A DNA stretch of 64,000 nucleotides from Sinomonas atrocyanea. Its GTDB lineage: Bacteria > Actinomycetota > Actinomycetes > Actinomycetales > Micrococcaceae. Positions 7,174 to 18,331 of this stretch are shown piece after piece; the stretch's first letter is position 1, and the number at the start of each line of letters is the position of its first letter. The notes under the pieces were generated by a model. It ran no database searches. It saw only the letters and a program-made list of their open reading frames with translations, and was not told the origin of the DNA. The DNA is taken from the NCBI RefSeq assembly GCF_030812675.1, contig NZ_JAUSTE010000010.1, positions 109,634 through 173,633 on the forward strand, given 5' to 3'. The position numbers were made by a program, and so were the translations under genes.

Positions 7174-8994
7174 CTAGAGGAGCACGATCGCGCCGGACGC
7201 CGCGACGCCCAGCACGAGCCACACGGTGTAGTCGCCGACCCGCCCCGAGTGCAGGTTCCGCAGGACACGCAGGGGAGGGTCGAGGAATGCCAGGGGGCGG
7301 CGGCCCGCTGCCGAGGGCAGGCGGTGCCGGTAGAGGTCCGCGGCGGCAACCCCCAGCGCCAAGGCGGTGGTCACGAGCCCCCAGAGGATGCCCGGGGCGT
7401 CCCATCCCGACGAGGGGCCGCCCGGGACCGCGCCCGCCGTGCCCGCGAGGGCGGCTGCCACGTACCCCGCCCGGTCCGCGAACTGCCGGGCCGCCGCTGC
7501 AGCCGCGTCGGCGAGGCCCGGCAGGAAGCCGAGCAGGGCGCCCGCGCCGAGGAGCGCGGCCACCGGCAGGCTCATCGACGGCGGGACGCGCCGCCGGCCG
7601 ATCCGGACCTCGATCATCTCCTCGTCCCCGCTCATGCCCTCGGCCTCGATGCCCTCGGGCGGCGAGCCGAGACCGAGGAAGATCCTCAGGCCCACGCGCA
7701 GCACGGCGCCGGCCGTGAGCGCAGAGACCGCGATCATGAGCGCCATGCCCCAGACGCGCCCCGACTCGGTCAGGGCATGCTCCGTGATGGCCTTGCCGAG
7801 ACCGGTCGCGAACGGGGGAGCGCCGGCGAGGGCGGCCGCCGCCACCAGGAAGGCGCCCCCGAGCACGGGCGCGTCGCGTCCCCGGCCCTGCAGGGTGTAC
7901 TCGTCCACGCTGCCGTACCGGTCGAGGACCACGCCGCTGAGCAGGAAGAGCGAGCCCTTCACCGCGGCGTGCCCGAGGACGTAGACCGCGAGGCCGGCCA
8001 GCGCGGACTCGGAGGCGGAGCCGAGGGCCACGAGGAAGACGCCCATGTGGGCGATCGTCGAGTAGGCCAGGAGCCGCTTGAGGTGGCGCTGGATGAAGCA
8101 CATGAGGGTCGCGACCACAGCGGTGAGGACGCCGAGGACGAGGAACAGGGACTGGATCCCGGCCGCTGCCGGCGTGCCGCTGAACACCGTCCAGTACACC
8201 CGGGCCGCCCCGTACAGCCCGAGCTCGACCATGACGCCGGAGAAGAGGACGCAGACGGGGGACGGCGCCACGGCGTGCGCGTCGTCGAGCCAGAAGTGGA
8301 ACGGCGCCACCGCACCCTTGACGAGGAAGCCGGTGCACAGGAGGACGAACGCGATGGGCACGAGGAGGCTGTGGTCGCCCTCGAGCTGGTGGGAGAGGGC
8401 GGCGAGGTTGAGGCTGCCCGTGTGGGCGTAGACGAGCCCGACGCCGGTCAGCGACAGATAGGCGGCGAGCGAGTTGATGATGCCGAAGTTGATGGCCCCG
8501 TGGACCGCGGAGGGGTCCTCGCTCTTGAGCCCGGTGAGCGCATAGGCCGCGACCCCCATGAGCTCGAAGAAGACGAACATCGTGAAGACGTCCCCGGCGA
8601 ACGCGAACCCCGTCATGCCGGCCAGGAACAGCAGCATGAGGCCGTGGTAGTGCGAGCTGTCCGATTCGAAGTACCGCCACGAGAAGACCAGGGAGGCGAC
8701 CATGAGGGCCGCGGCGAGCAGCGCGAGCCCGACCCCCAGGCCGTCGCCCACGAGGGCGATGCCCACGGTGCGTCCGTCCCGCGCAGACCAGCCGCCCATC
8801 CAGTACACGAGCCGGGTCGACGAGGAGCCCGCGAGCAGCACGCCGTCCACGCACACCGCTGCCACGGCGGCGACGACGGCGAGGACGTCGGCGAAGGGCC
8901 TCCGGACGTACCTTCCGACCGCCATGAGCGCGCCGGCGGCGAGCACGAGCCCCACGACAAGGGCGGGCATCAGGGCCGCCGTCCCGGTCTGCAT
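7174..8994 (-). CDS. mrpD: Mrp/Mnh-type antiporter subunit D (NuoM/NuoN-like)
   Basis: The 606-residue protein has about 14 membrane segments and the hallmarks of the proton-translocating complex I / Mrp antiporter fold: the TM5 glutamate in [14 protein letters not shown], the lysine in [20 protein letters not shown] and the [10 protein letters not shown] element. In Mrp complexes such subunits carry protons or sodium ions. It is the last gene of the operon, 3 nt after subunit C. It is the only NuoL/M/N-type subunit in the cluster; the usual large MrpA is absent. Length is slightly above the usual 490-550 because of a polar insert late in the protein. Confidence 0.88.
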   Translation of the reverse strand: MQTGTAALMPALVVGLVLAAGALMAVGRYVRRPFADVLAVVAAVAAVCVDGVLLAGSSSTRLVYWMGGWSARDGRTVGIALVGDGLGVGLALLAAALMVASLVFSWRYFESDSSHYHGLMLLFLAGMTGFAFAGDVFTMFVFFELMGVAAYALTGLKSEDPSAVHGAINFGIINSLAAYLSLTGVGLVYAHTGSLNLAALSHQLEGDHSLLVPIAFVLLCTGFLVKGAVAPFHFWLDDAHAVAPSPVCVLFSGVMVELGLYGAARVYWTVFSGTPAAAGIQSLFLVLGVLTAVVATLMCFIQRHLKRLLAYSTIAHMGVFLVALGSASESALAGLAVYVLGHAAVKGSLFLLSGVVLDRYGSVDEYTLQGRGRDAPVLGGAFLVAAAALAGAPPFATGLGKAITEHALTESGRVWGMALMIAVSALTAGAVLRVGLRIFLGLGSPPEGIEAEGMSGDEEMIEVRIGRRRVPPSMSLPVAALLGAGALLGFLPGLADAAAAAARQFADRAGYVAAALAGTAGAVPGGPSSGWDAPGILWGLVTTALALGVAAADLYRHRLPSAAGRRPLAFLDPPLRVLRNLHSGRVGDYTVWLVLGVAASGAIVLL

Positions 8995-8997
8995 GCC

Positions 8998-9345
8998 TCA
9001 GCCCTTCAACGGGCCGAGGTCGTCGGGGTCGATGGCGCGCCGGCGCTTGGCCATCTGGATCACGAGCGCCAGCAGCATCGAGGTGACGGCTGCCGAGACC
9101 ACGATGTCGGTGAGGGTCAGCGCCTGCACCACGGGGTCGACGACGGGCGTGTCCCGGCCCACCTGCGAGCCGAAGATGGGAGCCAGGCCGCCGTTCTGGT
9201 AGCCGACCGCGATGAGGAGGATGTACGTGGCGGACTGGGCGACGGACAGCGAGACGACGGCGTGCACGAGATTCCGGCTCGTGGCGATCCCGGCGATGCC
9301 GATCAGCAGGACGGCCCCGGCAACGATGTAGGCGTAGACGCTCAT
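8998..9345 (-). CDS. mrpC: Mrp/Mnh antiporter subunit C (NuoK-like)
   Basis: The 115-residue protein has three membrane helices and resembles MrpC/NuoK: YAYIVAGAVLLIGIAGI, then SLSVAQSATYILLIAVGYQN. It ends with a short basic tail (MAKRRRAIDPDDLGPLKG). NuoK-like subunits form part of the ion pathway beside the D subunit. The ATG overlaps the subunit B stop codon (ATGA), and subunit D starts 3 nt after its stop. Confidence 0.88.
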   Translation of the reverse strand: MSVYAYIVAGAVLLIGIAGIATSRNLVHAVVSLSVAQSATYILLIAVGYQNGGLAPIFGSQVGRDTPVVDPVVQALTLTDIVVSAAVTSMLLALVIQMAKRRRAIDPDDLGPLKG

Positions 9346-10121
9346 GCTGCTCCCTCCTCGTCCTCGTCCCGCTCGCCGGGATCCTGGTGGGGAGCTGCGC
9401 GGATCGCGAGCGCCTGATCGAGGAATCCGGACAGGAGGATGACGACGCTGCTGGCCACCGTCATGCCCACGGCGATGTTGAACAGGGGCACGGTCCCCGA
9501 GGACACGAAGTCTCCGAGCTGGCCTTGGGGGATGGCGTTGGCGAACAGGTCCGCCCCGAGCGCCGCGCCCGCGAGGCCGAGCGCACCGAACAGCACGACG
9601 CCGAGCGATTCCCCCTGCGCGAACCAGTCCAGCGGGCGCAGCCGCTCCAGGAGCCGGTAGTGGCCGCCGACGTAGAGCAGGTGGATGCCCGTGGCCAGGA
9701 CCACACCGCCCTGGAAGCCGCCGCCGGGGGTGATCGCCCCGTGGGCCACGACGTCGGCGCCGAGAACGAGCGTGAGCGGGAACAGCACGTACACCACGAG
9801 ACTCGTCGACTCGAGGGTCTGCCCGCCGCTGCCCACGGTGCGCCGGCGCTCGCGGTGGACGGGCCGCAGGAGGGCGATCACGCCGGCGACGGCGCAGAAG
9901 AGGATCGTCTCCTCCCCGAAGGTGTCGAAGCCCCGCTGGTCGAAGTTGATGCTCGAGACCGCGTTGGCCGTTGCGTGCGCGAAGGTCGCGGCGACCGCGA
10001 GGTCTCGGTAGGGGTGGCTCGCGCCGCCGAAGCCGGGGAGCTGTGCGAGGGCGGCCCAGAGCATCGTGCCGAGCGCCACGAGCGCCACGCCGAGGAGGCC
10101 CATCCGCACGCCGCGGCTCAC
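9342..10121 (-). CDS. mrpB: Mrp/Mnh antiporter subunit B fused to an MbhE/MrpA-C-like N-terminal part
   Basis: At 259 residues this is nearly twice a normal MrpB. Residues 1-100 contain SSINFDQRGFDTFGEETILF, the signature of the C-terminal end of MrpA (MbhE-like). Residues from about 115 form the MnhB domain (VYVLFPLTLVLGADVVAHG, TPGGGFQGGVVLATGIHLLY). So a piece that belongs to MrpA elsewhere is joined here to subunit B. The GTG start overlaps the DUF4040 stop codon and has GGAGGACG as ribosome site. The cytoplasmic tail is acidic. Confidence 0.82.
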   Translation of the reverse strand: MSRGVRMGLLGVALVALGTMLWAALAQLPGFGGASHPYRDLAVAATFAHATANAVSSINFDQRGFDTFGEETILFCAVAGVIALLRPVHRERRRTVGSGGQTLESTSLVVYVLFPLTLVLGADVVAHGAITPGGGFQGGVVLATGIHLLYVGGHYRLLERLRPLDWFAQGESLGVVLFGALGLAGAALGADLFANAIPQGQLGDFVSSGTVPLFNIAVGMTVASSVVILLSGFLDQALAIRAAPHQDPGERDEDEEGAA

Positions 10122-10411
10122 TGCTCGTCCTCCGCGCCGCGCGACTCCGCCTGCTCCGAGCGCACGCTTTCGATCTTCCGGATGGCCAGCACCACGATGA
10201 GGGGCACGACGGCGGTCCCGATCGCCACCTGGCTCAGCGCCACGTCCGGTGCCTGCAGCACCATGAACATCAGCGACAGCACGAGGCCGTAGGCCGAGAG
10301 GACCACGGCCTGGCGTGCCGGCCGGCGTGTGAGCACCACCGCGGCGGCGCCGGCGAGCACGAGCGTGAGGCTCACCGCCACCAGAAGGTCCGTGACCGGG
10401 GAGCTGGTCAT
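10118..10411 (-). CDS. DUF4040 subunit (MrpA C-terminal/MbhD-like)
   Basis: The 97-residue protein has three hydrophobic helices and the recognisable stretch MVLQAPDVALSQVAIGTAVV, the DUF4040 (MbhD-like) motif found near the C-terminus of MrpA or as a separate small subunit in Mbh/Mrp complexes. It overlaps both neighbours by 4 nt. With the MbhE-like part of subunit B it supplies the C-terminal half of MrpA without the NuoL-like half. Confidence 0.82.
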   Translation of the reverse strand: MTSSPVTDLLVAVSLTLVLAGAAAVVLTRRPARQAVVLSAYGLVLSLMFMVLQAPDVALSQVAIGTAVVPLIVVLAIRKIESVRSEQAESRGAEDEQ

Positions 10412-10707
10412 TCGGGCTCCTTCCCGACATCGGCCCCCGCCTCGGCCGCCAGCGCCCGGCCCACGGCGGCGGTGAGCGCCGGCCCGCTCACGGCGAGGGC
10501 CGCGGCCGTGACCGCGACGGACGCGCTGCCCAGGGAGACCCCGAATGCGAGCATGCCGGCGACGGCGAAGAGCGGCACCGCGAGGGTCGTCACGGGAGCG
10601 AGGAAGTGCAGCCGGCCCAGCGGCGAGCGGGCGAGCAGGGCCCCGCCCGCGGCGTAGGCCACGACGAGGACGGCGAGGGCGCCGCAGACCGCTTGGGCGG
10701 CGAGCAT
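10408..10707 (-). CDS. mrpG: Mrp/Mnh antiporter subunit G
   Basis: The 99-residue protein has three membrane helices and the MnhG-type segment GRLHFLAPVTTLAVPLFAVAG, close to the family pattern in which a polar RLH motif precedes helix 2. The start ATG overlaps the stop codon of the F subunit (TGATG). The acidic tail ends EAGADVGKEPE. A longer open frame upstream is rejected because it would run through subunit F. Confidence 0.8.
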   Translation of the reverse strand: MLAAQAVCGALAVLVVAYAAGGALLARSPLGRLHFLAPVTTLAVPLFAVAGMLAFGVSLGSASVAVTAAALAVSGPALTAAVGRALAAEAGADVGKEPE

Positions 10708-11021
10708 CAGGGGCCCTCTCCCGCGCCGGCGTTGCCCGGGCCCGCGTCCCCCGCGGCGGTGGACTCGGGGGTAAGCAGGCGCGTGTAGACCAGGGTGCCG
10801 GTCGCCGTCAGCACAGCGAGGACGAGCGGGACGATGAGGTAGGAGGACTGGTTCACTGCCGCGGACAGCGCGACCATGGCCATGATGGCGGAGGCGCCCA
10901 GCAGCTCGAGGCCGATCAGCCGTGACACAGCGGTGCCCCGCGCGCACAGCAGCAGTCCCGGGGCCACGCCCACGAGGAGGAGCGCGAGGGCGGCGGCCGC
11001 CCACAGGGATTCGGACGTCAC
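10707..11021 (-). CDS. mrpF: Mrp/Mnh antiporter subunit F
   Basis: This 104-residue protein with three membrane helices corresponds to MrpF by position (between E and G) and by segments such as CARGTAVSRLIGLELLGASA and LTATGTLVYTRLLTPES. The GTG start overlaps the stop codon of subunit E (GTGA) and has a purine-rich ribosome site (GGAGCCGGAG). It probably stabilises the assembled complex. Confidence 0.78.
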   Translation of the reverse strand: MTSESLWAAAALALLLVGVAPGLLLCARGTAVSRLIGLELLGASAIMAMVALSAAVNQSSYLIVPLVLAVLTATGTLVYTRLLTPESTAAGDAGPGNAGAGEGP

Positions 11022-11521
11022 TGCTCCGGCTCCTTCTCCCTGAGGACCTGCTCGTCCAGACGGGGCCAGCCCGAGGTGATCGAGTGGACCTTCACGGCCC
11101 CCGACTCCGGGTCCGAGGCGACGACGATCGAGCCCGGGGTCGCCGAGAGGGCGACGATGCCGCCCGCACGCCAGCCGGTCTCCCGGGGACCGCCAGCGGG
11201 CATGCCGGCCTCGCGCAGTTCTTCCCGCTGCCCGGTGCGCAGCCAGCCCGGCAGGCGGACCAGGTCCGCCACGGTTGCGGCCGGCACTGCGGCGGCCCAG
11301 CGCAGCCATCCGCGCACGGGGCGCGCCCGGAACGGCAGGGCCCGGCGGGCCAGCCGCGCCAGCACTGCGCAGACCAAGGAGACCGCGGCGGCCACCGCGG
11401 TCTCCACGGCCGTGACGGTCGAGGCCGTCGCGAGCCAGAAGAGGGTGCCCGCGGCCGTCCACAGCGCGTACTCGAGGGCGGCGCGGGCGGGTGCGGCGCG
11501 GGACGCCGTCTGCTGGTTCAC
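11018..11521 (-). CDS. mrpE: Mrp/Mnh antiporter subunit E
   Basis: The 167-residue protein has two N-terminal hydrophobic helices followed by the soluble MnhE domain with [18 protein letters not shown], matching the family pattern (D-P-ESG-x-x-x-VH). The GTG start overlaps the stop codon of the MFS gene by 4 nt, so the antiporter genes are translationally coupled to that transporter. Order in the operon is E, F, G, DUF4040, B, C, D. Confidence 0.82.
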   Translation of the reverse strand: MNQQTASRAAPARAALEYALWTAAGTLFWLATASTVTAVETAVAAAVSLVCAVLARLARRALPFRARPVRGWLRWAAAVPAATVADLVRLPGWLRTGQREELREAGMPAGGPRETGWRAGGIVALSATPGSIVVASDPESGAVKVHSITSGWPRLDEQVLREKEPEQ

Positions 11522-12966
11522 ACCGCCTCCTGCTGGGCCGTGATGGGCCGCGCGACCTCCTCGAGGGAGGTGCGGGAGGCCTCGACGCCGAGGAACACCT
11601 CGACCAGGCCGGCGGCGACCATCAGGCCCGCGCCGATGAAGTAGCCGCCGGCCACGGCCCCGACACCCTGGCCGATGAAGCCGCCGAAGAGGAACGGGCC
11701 GATGATGCCGCCGAGGCCGGTGCCCACCGCGTAGAAGAACGCGATCGCCAGTGCCCGGGTCTCCAGGGGGAACACCTCGCTCACCGTCAGGTAGGCGCTG
11801 CTCGCCCCGCAGGAGGCCACGAAGAACACGATGGTCCAGCACGCGGTGAGCCAGAAGCCGTCCAGCGCCCCCGCCCCGAACAGGGCTGCGACGACGGCGA
11901 GGAGCACCCCGGAGCCGATGTAGGTGGCCGAGATCATCACCCTGCGGCCCACCGAGTCGAACAGGTGGCCGAGCGTGAGCGGCCCGGCGAAGTTGCCCAC
12001 CGCGATGGCCACGAGGGCCCACGGGGCAACGTCCTCGGGGACATGCAGGAGCTTGGTCAGGACCAGGGCGTAGGTGAAGAACACCGCGTTGTAGAGGAAG
12101 GCCTGCCCGACGAAGAGCGAGAGCCCCAGGACCACGCGCTTCGGGTACCGCTCGAGGGAGACTTTGATGATCTCGCCGAACCCGATCGAGCGGCGCTGCC
12201 CGATCGTGATGGAGTCGTCGACCTCGCCGAGCTGATGCCCGGTCTCCTTCTCGATCTCAGACTCGATGTCCACCACGGTCTTCTCTGCGCCGTCCTCCTG
12301 GCCGTGGATGAACATCCACCGCGGGGACTCGGGCACGTTCCGCCGCACGAGGAGGATGAGCAGGCCCAGGACGGCACCGAGGCCGAACGCGAGCCGCCAG
12401 CCCAGCTCCGCGGGGAACAGGGCGGTGTTCAGCAGCACGACCGAGAGCATGGCCCCGAAGGCGGTGCCGAGCCAGTAGGAGCCGTTGATGGCGAGGTCCA
12501 CGAGCCCCCGGCGCCGGGCGGGGATGAGCTCGTCGATCGCCGAGTTGATCGCGGAGTACTCGCCGCCGATCCCCGCGCCGGTGAAGAAGCGGCAGATGTA
12601 GAAGTAGACCGGGTTGAAGGAGAACGCCGTGGCGACGGTGGCCAGCAGGTAGAGGCCGAGGGTGATGATGAACAGCCGCTTCCGGCCGAACCTGTCGGTG
12701 AGGTAGCCGAAGACGAGGGAGCCCACGCAGGCCCCCGCGACGTAGATCGCGGCCGCCAGGCCGATCCCGGCGGGAGAGAGGCCCAGGCCCGCGGAGGGCT
12801 GCGTCAGCCGGTCGCTGATGGAGCCGACGATGGTGACCTCGAGCCCGTCGAGGATCCAGACGGTGCCGAGGCCGATCACGACCATCCAGTGCCATCGGGC
12901 CCAGGGCAGGCGGTCGAGCCGGCCGGGGATATTGGTGCGGATGGTGCCGAGCGTGCTCTGACTCAT
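11518..12966 (-). CDS. MFS transporter, sugar-porter type
   Basis: The 482-residue protein has 12 membrane helices and major-facilitator signatures: [14 protein letters not shown] in TM1 with its conserved acidic residue, [13 protein letters not shown] in the TM2-3 loop, [18 protein letters not shown] in TM4, and [11 protein letters not shown] before the central loop as in sugar and aromatic-acid porters. It is probably a proton-coupled importer of a sugar, polyol or organic acid. The ATG follows CAGGAGG. It overlaps mrpE by 4 nt. The oxidative operon ending 131 nt upstream could use its substrate, but that is inference. Confidence 0.88.
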   Translation of the reverse strand: MSQSTLGTIRTNIPGRLDRLPWARWHWMVVIGLGTVWILDGLEVTIVGSISDRLTQPSAGLGLSPAGIGLAAAIYVAGACVGSLVFGYLTDRFGRKRLFIITLGLYLLATVATAFSFNPVYFYICRFFTGAGIGGEYSAINSAIDELIPARRRGLVDLAINGSYWLGTAFGAMLSVVLLNTALFPAELGWRLAFGLGAVLGLLILLVRRNVPESPRWMFIHGQEDGAEKTVVDIESEIEKETGHQLGEVDDSITIGQRRSIGFGEIIKVSLERYPKRVVLGLSLFVGQAFLYNAVFFTYALVLTKLLHVPEDVAPWALVAIAVGNFAGPLTLGHLFDSVGRRVMISATYIGSGVLLAVVAALFGAGALDGFWLTACWTIVFFVASCGASSAYLTVSEVFPLETRALAIAFFYAVGTGLGGIIGPFLFGGFIGQGVGAVAGGYFIGAGLMVAAGLVEVFLGVEASRTSLEEVARPITAQQEAV

Positions 12967-13097
12967 GGTCCCTCCTGGACGAAACCCTCCCGGCGACCCC
13001 CGCCAACAGGCGCGCCGTTCTTACCCTCCGCGCCGCGGCGCGAAACGCCGCCCCGCACCGGTCCCCTCCGGGTGCCCCTGCCCGCGTCCAGGGAGAC

Positions 13098-14234
13098 TCA
13101 GGCGACGCGGTACTGCTCGGCGTCGGCGGAGCGGAGGACCAGGCCGTTCCCGAGCAGGGAGGGGTCCGGCGCGATGGCCCCGCCGTCGGGATCCGGGACG
13201 CCGTCGAACAGCATCGACTCGAGACGGACGTGGTCATGGAACCACTCGAGGTGCCGCAGCCCCGGGGCTGCGGCGGCCGGGGCTGCCGAGATCGCCGGGG
13301 CGCAGTGGCCGGAGAAGCCCACGCCGTGGGCCGCCGCCACGGCGGCGATGCGCAGCCAGACGGTGATGCCGCCGCAGCGGGTCACGTCGGCCTGCAGGCA
13401 GTCGACCGCCCCCGCGGCGCACATCCGCTCGGCGTCCTTGAGGCGGGTGAGGTACTCTCCCGCGGCGACGTCGGGGGACGTGCGCTCGCGCACGAAGCGC
13501 AGCCCGTCGAGGTCCTCGCTCGAGACGGGCTCCTCGAACCACGTGATCCGGGCCTCGGCGGCGGCGTCCGCCACGCGCACGGCCTGCTTCGGGGTGTAGG
13601 CCCCGTTGGCGTCGACGAACAGGGCGGACCGGCCGCCGATCGCCTCGCGGGCGGCCAGCATCCGGGCGAGGTCGCGGGACTCCGACGCGCCCCGGTCCTG
13701 CCCGATCTTGATCTTCACACGGGGGATCCCCTGCGCCGTCCAACCGGTGAGCTGCTCGACCATGCGGGCGTCGGTGTAGGTGGTGAAGCCACCGCTGCCG
13801 TAGACGGGCACCTCCGTGCGGGCCGCGCCGAGGAACTGGTGCAGGGGCAGCCCGGCATGACGGGCTGCGGCGTCCCACAGCGCGCAGTCGACGGCCGACG
13901 CCGCGTACGCGCAGGCCCCCGACTGGCCCGCGTTGCGCAGCGCCCGGGCCATCGCCTCGGAACAGGCGGGGACCGAGAAGACGTCCGCGCCGACGACCGC
14001 GGGCGCGAGGAGCTCCTGCACGACCGGCACGAGGGCCGCCGGGCCGTACGTGTACCCCGTCCCGTGCGTGCCGCCCGCCTCCACCCGCACCACCACGATG
14101 GTGGTGGAGTCCCAGGCGAAGGTCCCGTCGGCCTCGGGCTCGTCGGTCGGGACGGTATAGGCCGCAGCGGTGACGGACGAGACCGCGGCGCCCGATCCGG
14201 CGTCGTGCATCGGGGCGCCCGCCGGCGCGTTCAT
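13098..14234 (-). CDS. Enolase-superfamily enzyme (mandelate racemase/muconate lactonizing group)
   Basis: The 378-residue protein has the capping domain and barrel of the MR/MLE group. The catalytic KxK motif is Lys174-Ile-Lys176 (RVKIKIGQD), metal ligands sit in FVDANGAY, WFEEPVS and VAAGEYL, and a later DVTRCGGIT strand is present. The superfamily abstracts an alpha-proton from carboxylates, for example in sugar-acid dehydration. The position in an operon with GMC and ThDP oxidative enzymes suggests an aldonic or other hydroxy acid substrate, but this is inferred. The ATG overlaps the stop codon of the ThDP enzyme gene. Confidence 0.85.
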   Translation of the reverse strand: MNAPAGAPMHDAGSGAAVSSVTAAAYTVPTDEPEADGTFAWDSTTIVVVRVEAGGTHGTGYTYGPAALVPVVQELLAPAVVGADVFSVPACSEAMARALRNAGQSGACAYAASAVDCALWDAAARHAGLPLHQFLGAARTEVPVYGSGGFTTYTDARMVEQLTGWTAQGIPRVKIKIGQDRGASESRDLARMLAAREAIGGRSALFVDANGAYTPKQAVRVADAAAEARITWFEEPVSSEDLDGLRFVRERTSPDVAAGEYLTRLKDAERMCAAGAVDCLQADVTRCGGITVWLRIAAVAAAHGVGFSGHCAPAISAAPAAAAPGLRHLEWFHDHVRLESMLFDGVPDPDGGAIAPDPSLLGNGLVLRSADAEQYRVA

Positions 14235-16021
14235 TCCCGATGCCCCGGGAGGAGCTCCTGGGCCTTGACCTTGAGGCCCTCCTTGATGAACTGCCAGGCG
14301 TTCTCATCCCCCTTGGCGGCGCTCTTGGCCGTGTTGAGGGCCTGCTTGAGCGTGGCGTGGGGCGGGATGGGGGGCACGTTGGGGTCAGTGCGCACGTCGA
14401 GCAGCGTGGGACGGGTGGCGGTGAGCGCCTTGTCCCAGGCGGCGCCGAGCGCGTCCGGGGTGTCCACCGAGATGGCCCCCAGGCCCAGGCTGGCGGCGAA
14501 GCCGGCGTAGTCCACGTCCGGCAGCTCCTGCGTCATGGGCACGGTCGGCGAGCCGCTGAACGCCCTCAGCTCCCACGTGACCTGGTTGAGGTCGTCGTTG
14601 TGGAGGACGACCACGACGAGCCGGGGATCGGACCAGTCCTTCCAGTAGCGGGCGATCGTGATGAGTTCGGCGAGGCCGTTCATCTGCATCGCGCCATCCC
14701 CCTCGAAGGCGATGACGGGCCGGTCGGGGTGCGCCATCTTGGCCCCGATCGCGTAGGGCACCGCAGGTCCCATCGTGGCCAGGTTCCCGGAGAGGCTCCC
14801 GCGCACCCCGGCGGGGAACCGGATCTGCCGCGCGTACCAGTTGGCAGCGCTGCCCGAGTCCGAGGTGACGATCGCCGAGGCCGGGATGCGCTCCGAGAAC
14901 TCCGAGAAGACCCGGAGCGGATTGACCGGATCGGCGTCGACGAGGGCCTCGTCCCGCATGTCCGCCCACCACTTGGCGACCTTGTCCTCGATGTCCTCGC
15001 GCCAGCCGCGGTCCTCCTTGCGGTTCAGGAGCGGCATGAGCGCGCGCAGGCCGGCGGCGGCGTCCGCCACGAGGTTGACCTCGTAGGGGTAGCGCATGCC
15101 GATCATGGTGGCGTCGACATCGATCTGCACTCCCCGGGCCTTCTCCGGATCCGGCATGTACTGCAGGTAGGGGAAGCTCGAGCCGATCGTGAGCAGGGTG
15201 TCGCAGTCGCGCATCATCTCGTAGCTCGGCCTCGTCCCGAGGAGCCCGATCGAGCCGGTGACGAACGGGAGGGTGTCCGGAAGCGAGTCCTTCCCGAGGA
15301 GCGCCTTCGCCACCCCGGCGCCGAGGAGCTCGGCCACCTCCTGGACCTCCGCGGCGGCGTTGCGTGCGCCCTGGCCGATGAGGATCGCGACCTTCTTGCC
15401 CTGGTTGAGCACGTCGGCCGCCCTCCGCAGGCCCTCGGTGTCCGGGGCCAGCTCGGGCCACTCGATGCCGAGGCTCGAGGGGACCATCTTCATCTCGTGC
15501 GGAGGCGCCGAGTACTCGAGATCCTGGACGTCGGAGGGGATGATGACGGCGGTCGGCGCGCGCCGCGCGCAGGCGACCTTGATGGCCCGGTCGATCACGT
15601 TGGGCAGCTGCTCGGGGACGGTGACCAGCTGGACGTAGTCCGAGGCGACGTCCTTGAACAGCGAGGGGAGATCGACCTCCTGCTGGTAGGAGCCGCCGAT
15701 CGACGTGCGCGCCACCTGCCCCACGATCGCGACCACCGGGACATGGTCGAGCTTGGCATCGTACAGGCCATTGAGGAGGTGGACCGCGCCGGGACCCGAC
15801 GTGGCCATGCACACCCCCACTTTGCCCGTGAACTTGGCATAGCCCACTGCTTCGAAGGCGGCCATCTCCTCGTGCCGGGCCTGCACGAACCGGGGGCCCT
15901 CGCCCTTGCCGAGGGCGGTGACGATGCCGTTGATGCCGTCTCCGGGGTATCCGAACACGGTGCTGATGTCCCAGGCCTTGAGCCTTTCGAGCAGGAATTC
16001 GGCCACGTTCTTCTCGGCCAT
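14231..16021 (-). CDS. Thiamine-diphosphate enzyme, pyruvate oxidase/dehydrogenase-like
   Basis: The 596-residue protein has the three-domain ThDP fold of the acetolactate synthase/pyruvate oxidase group: the N-terminal domain with FGYPGDGINGI and catalytic Glu51 in RHEEMAAFEA, a central domain, and the C-terminal ThDP motif starting EGDGAMQMNG. The closest recognisable pattern is PoxB-like enzymes, which oxidatively decarboxylate pyruvate; an acetolactate-synthase-like or other 2-oxo acid activity is possible. The ATG has an AGGAGAG ribosome site and lies 1 nt after the GMC stop codon. Confidence 0.85.
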   Translation of the reverse strand: MAEKNVAEFLLERLKAWDISTVFGYPGDGINGIVTALGKGEGPRFVQARHEEMAAFEAVGYAKFTGKVGVCMATSGPGAVHLLNGLYDAKLDHVPVVAIVGQVARTSIGGSYQQEVDLPSLFKDVASDYVQLVTVPEQLPNVIDRAIKVACARRAPTAVIIPSDVQDLEYSAPPHEMKMVPSSLGIEWPELAPDTEGLRRAADVLNQGKKVAILIGQGARNAAAEVQEVAELLGAGVAKALLGKDSLPDTLPFVTGSIGLLGTRPSYEMMRDCDTLLTIGSSFPYLQYMPDPEKARGVQIDVDATMIGMRYPYEVNLVADAAAGLRALMPLLNRKEDRGWREDIEDKVAKWWADMRDEALVDADPVNPLRVFSEFSERIPASAIVTSDSGSAANWYARQIRFPAGVRGSLSGNLATMGPAVPYAIGAKMAHPDRPVIAFEGDGAMQMNGLAELITIARYWKDWSDPRLVVVVLHNDDLNQVTWELRAFSGSPTVPMTQELPDVDYAGFAASLGLGAISVDTPDALGAAWDKALTATRPTLLDVRTDPNVPPIPPHATLKQALNTAKSAAKGDENAWQFIKEGLKVKAQELLPGHRE

Positions 16022-16022
16022 G

Positions 16023-17707
<1,685 letters not shown>

Positions 17708-17711
<4 letters not shown>

Positions 17712-18331
17712 GCGCTCTCACCCGGGCGCGCGTCCCGTACCTCGAAGTGCTCGCGCCGGCCGAGGCCGAGGTTCGCGTAGCCGCGGGGATATGCGGGGCC
17801 GGGGAAGCCGATCTCGTCCCACACGTAGGGGTGCGAGTAGAACGCGGTGCATGCGTACCGCAGCCACAGGTTCCACACGTGGCCGGCAGGGAAGCCGTGC
17901 CAGGGGCCCTCGGTCTCATGGAGCCCGGTCAGGAGGTCCTCCTGCTGCTCCCGGCTCGCGGTCGCGAATCCGGTGCCGCAGCGCTCGCGGGCGTCTTCGT
18001 CGAGGAAGCGCAGCCCCTGCCGCCACACCTCGGCGTCCTCGGGCAGGTCCGCGTAGTGCCATCCGTCGGTCTCGCCCGCTGCGAGGCGGGCGTCGACGAA
18101 GTTCACGAGTGGGATGCGGGGCTGCGCGTCGGGCTCCTGGCCCACGAGCCGGTCGAGGAGGGCGGCGGCGATGCCCTGCTCCTGAGCCGAGAAGAAGCTG
18201 GTGTCCGGCGGCCGCTGGGTGCGGGAGATGACGAGAGCCGCCGTCGTGTCGTCCCAGTGGCCGCGCTCGTCGAGGGCGCGCTGGCCCGGAAAGCGTCCTC
18301 CGCCGTCCTCGGCGGGCAGCGGGAGCGTCAC
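17708..18331 (-). CDS. Gluconate 2-dehydrogenase subunit 3 family protein
   Basis: The 207-residue protein has the subunit-3 pattern SAQEQGIAAALLDRLVGQEP near its centre and WHGFPAGHVWNLWLRYACTAFYSHPYVWDEIGFPGPAYPRGY (read as two stretches) toward the C-terminus. Subunit 3 is the small partner of GMC sugar-acid dehydrogenases and often carries the Tat signal for the complex; here no twin-arginine signal is visible, which is unusual. The GTG start overlaps the upstream stop (GTGA), with GGAGGGAG as ribosome site. Confidence 0.82.

Noticed and set aside
7249..9417. A 722-codon plus-strand frame across mrpD and mrpC.
   Set aside because: Its product is low-complexity Arg/Glu/Asp and matches no fold, while the minus strand encodes recognisable antiporter subunits. 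It is an antisense shadow.
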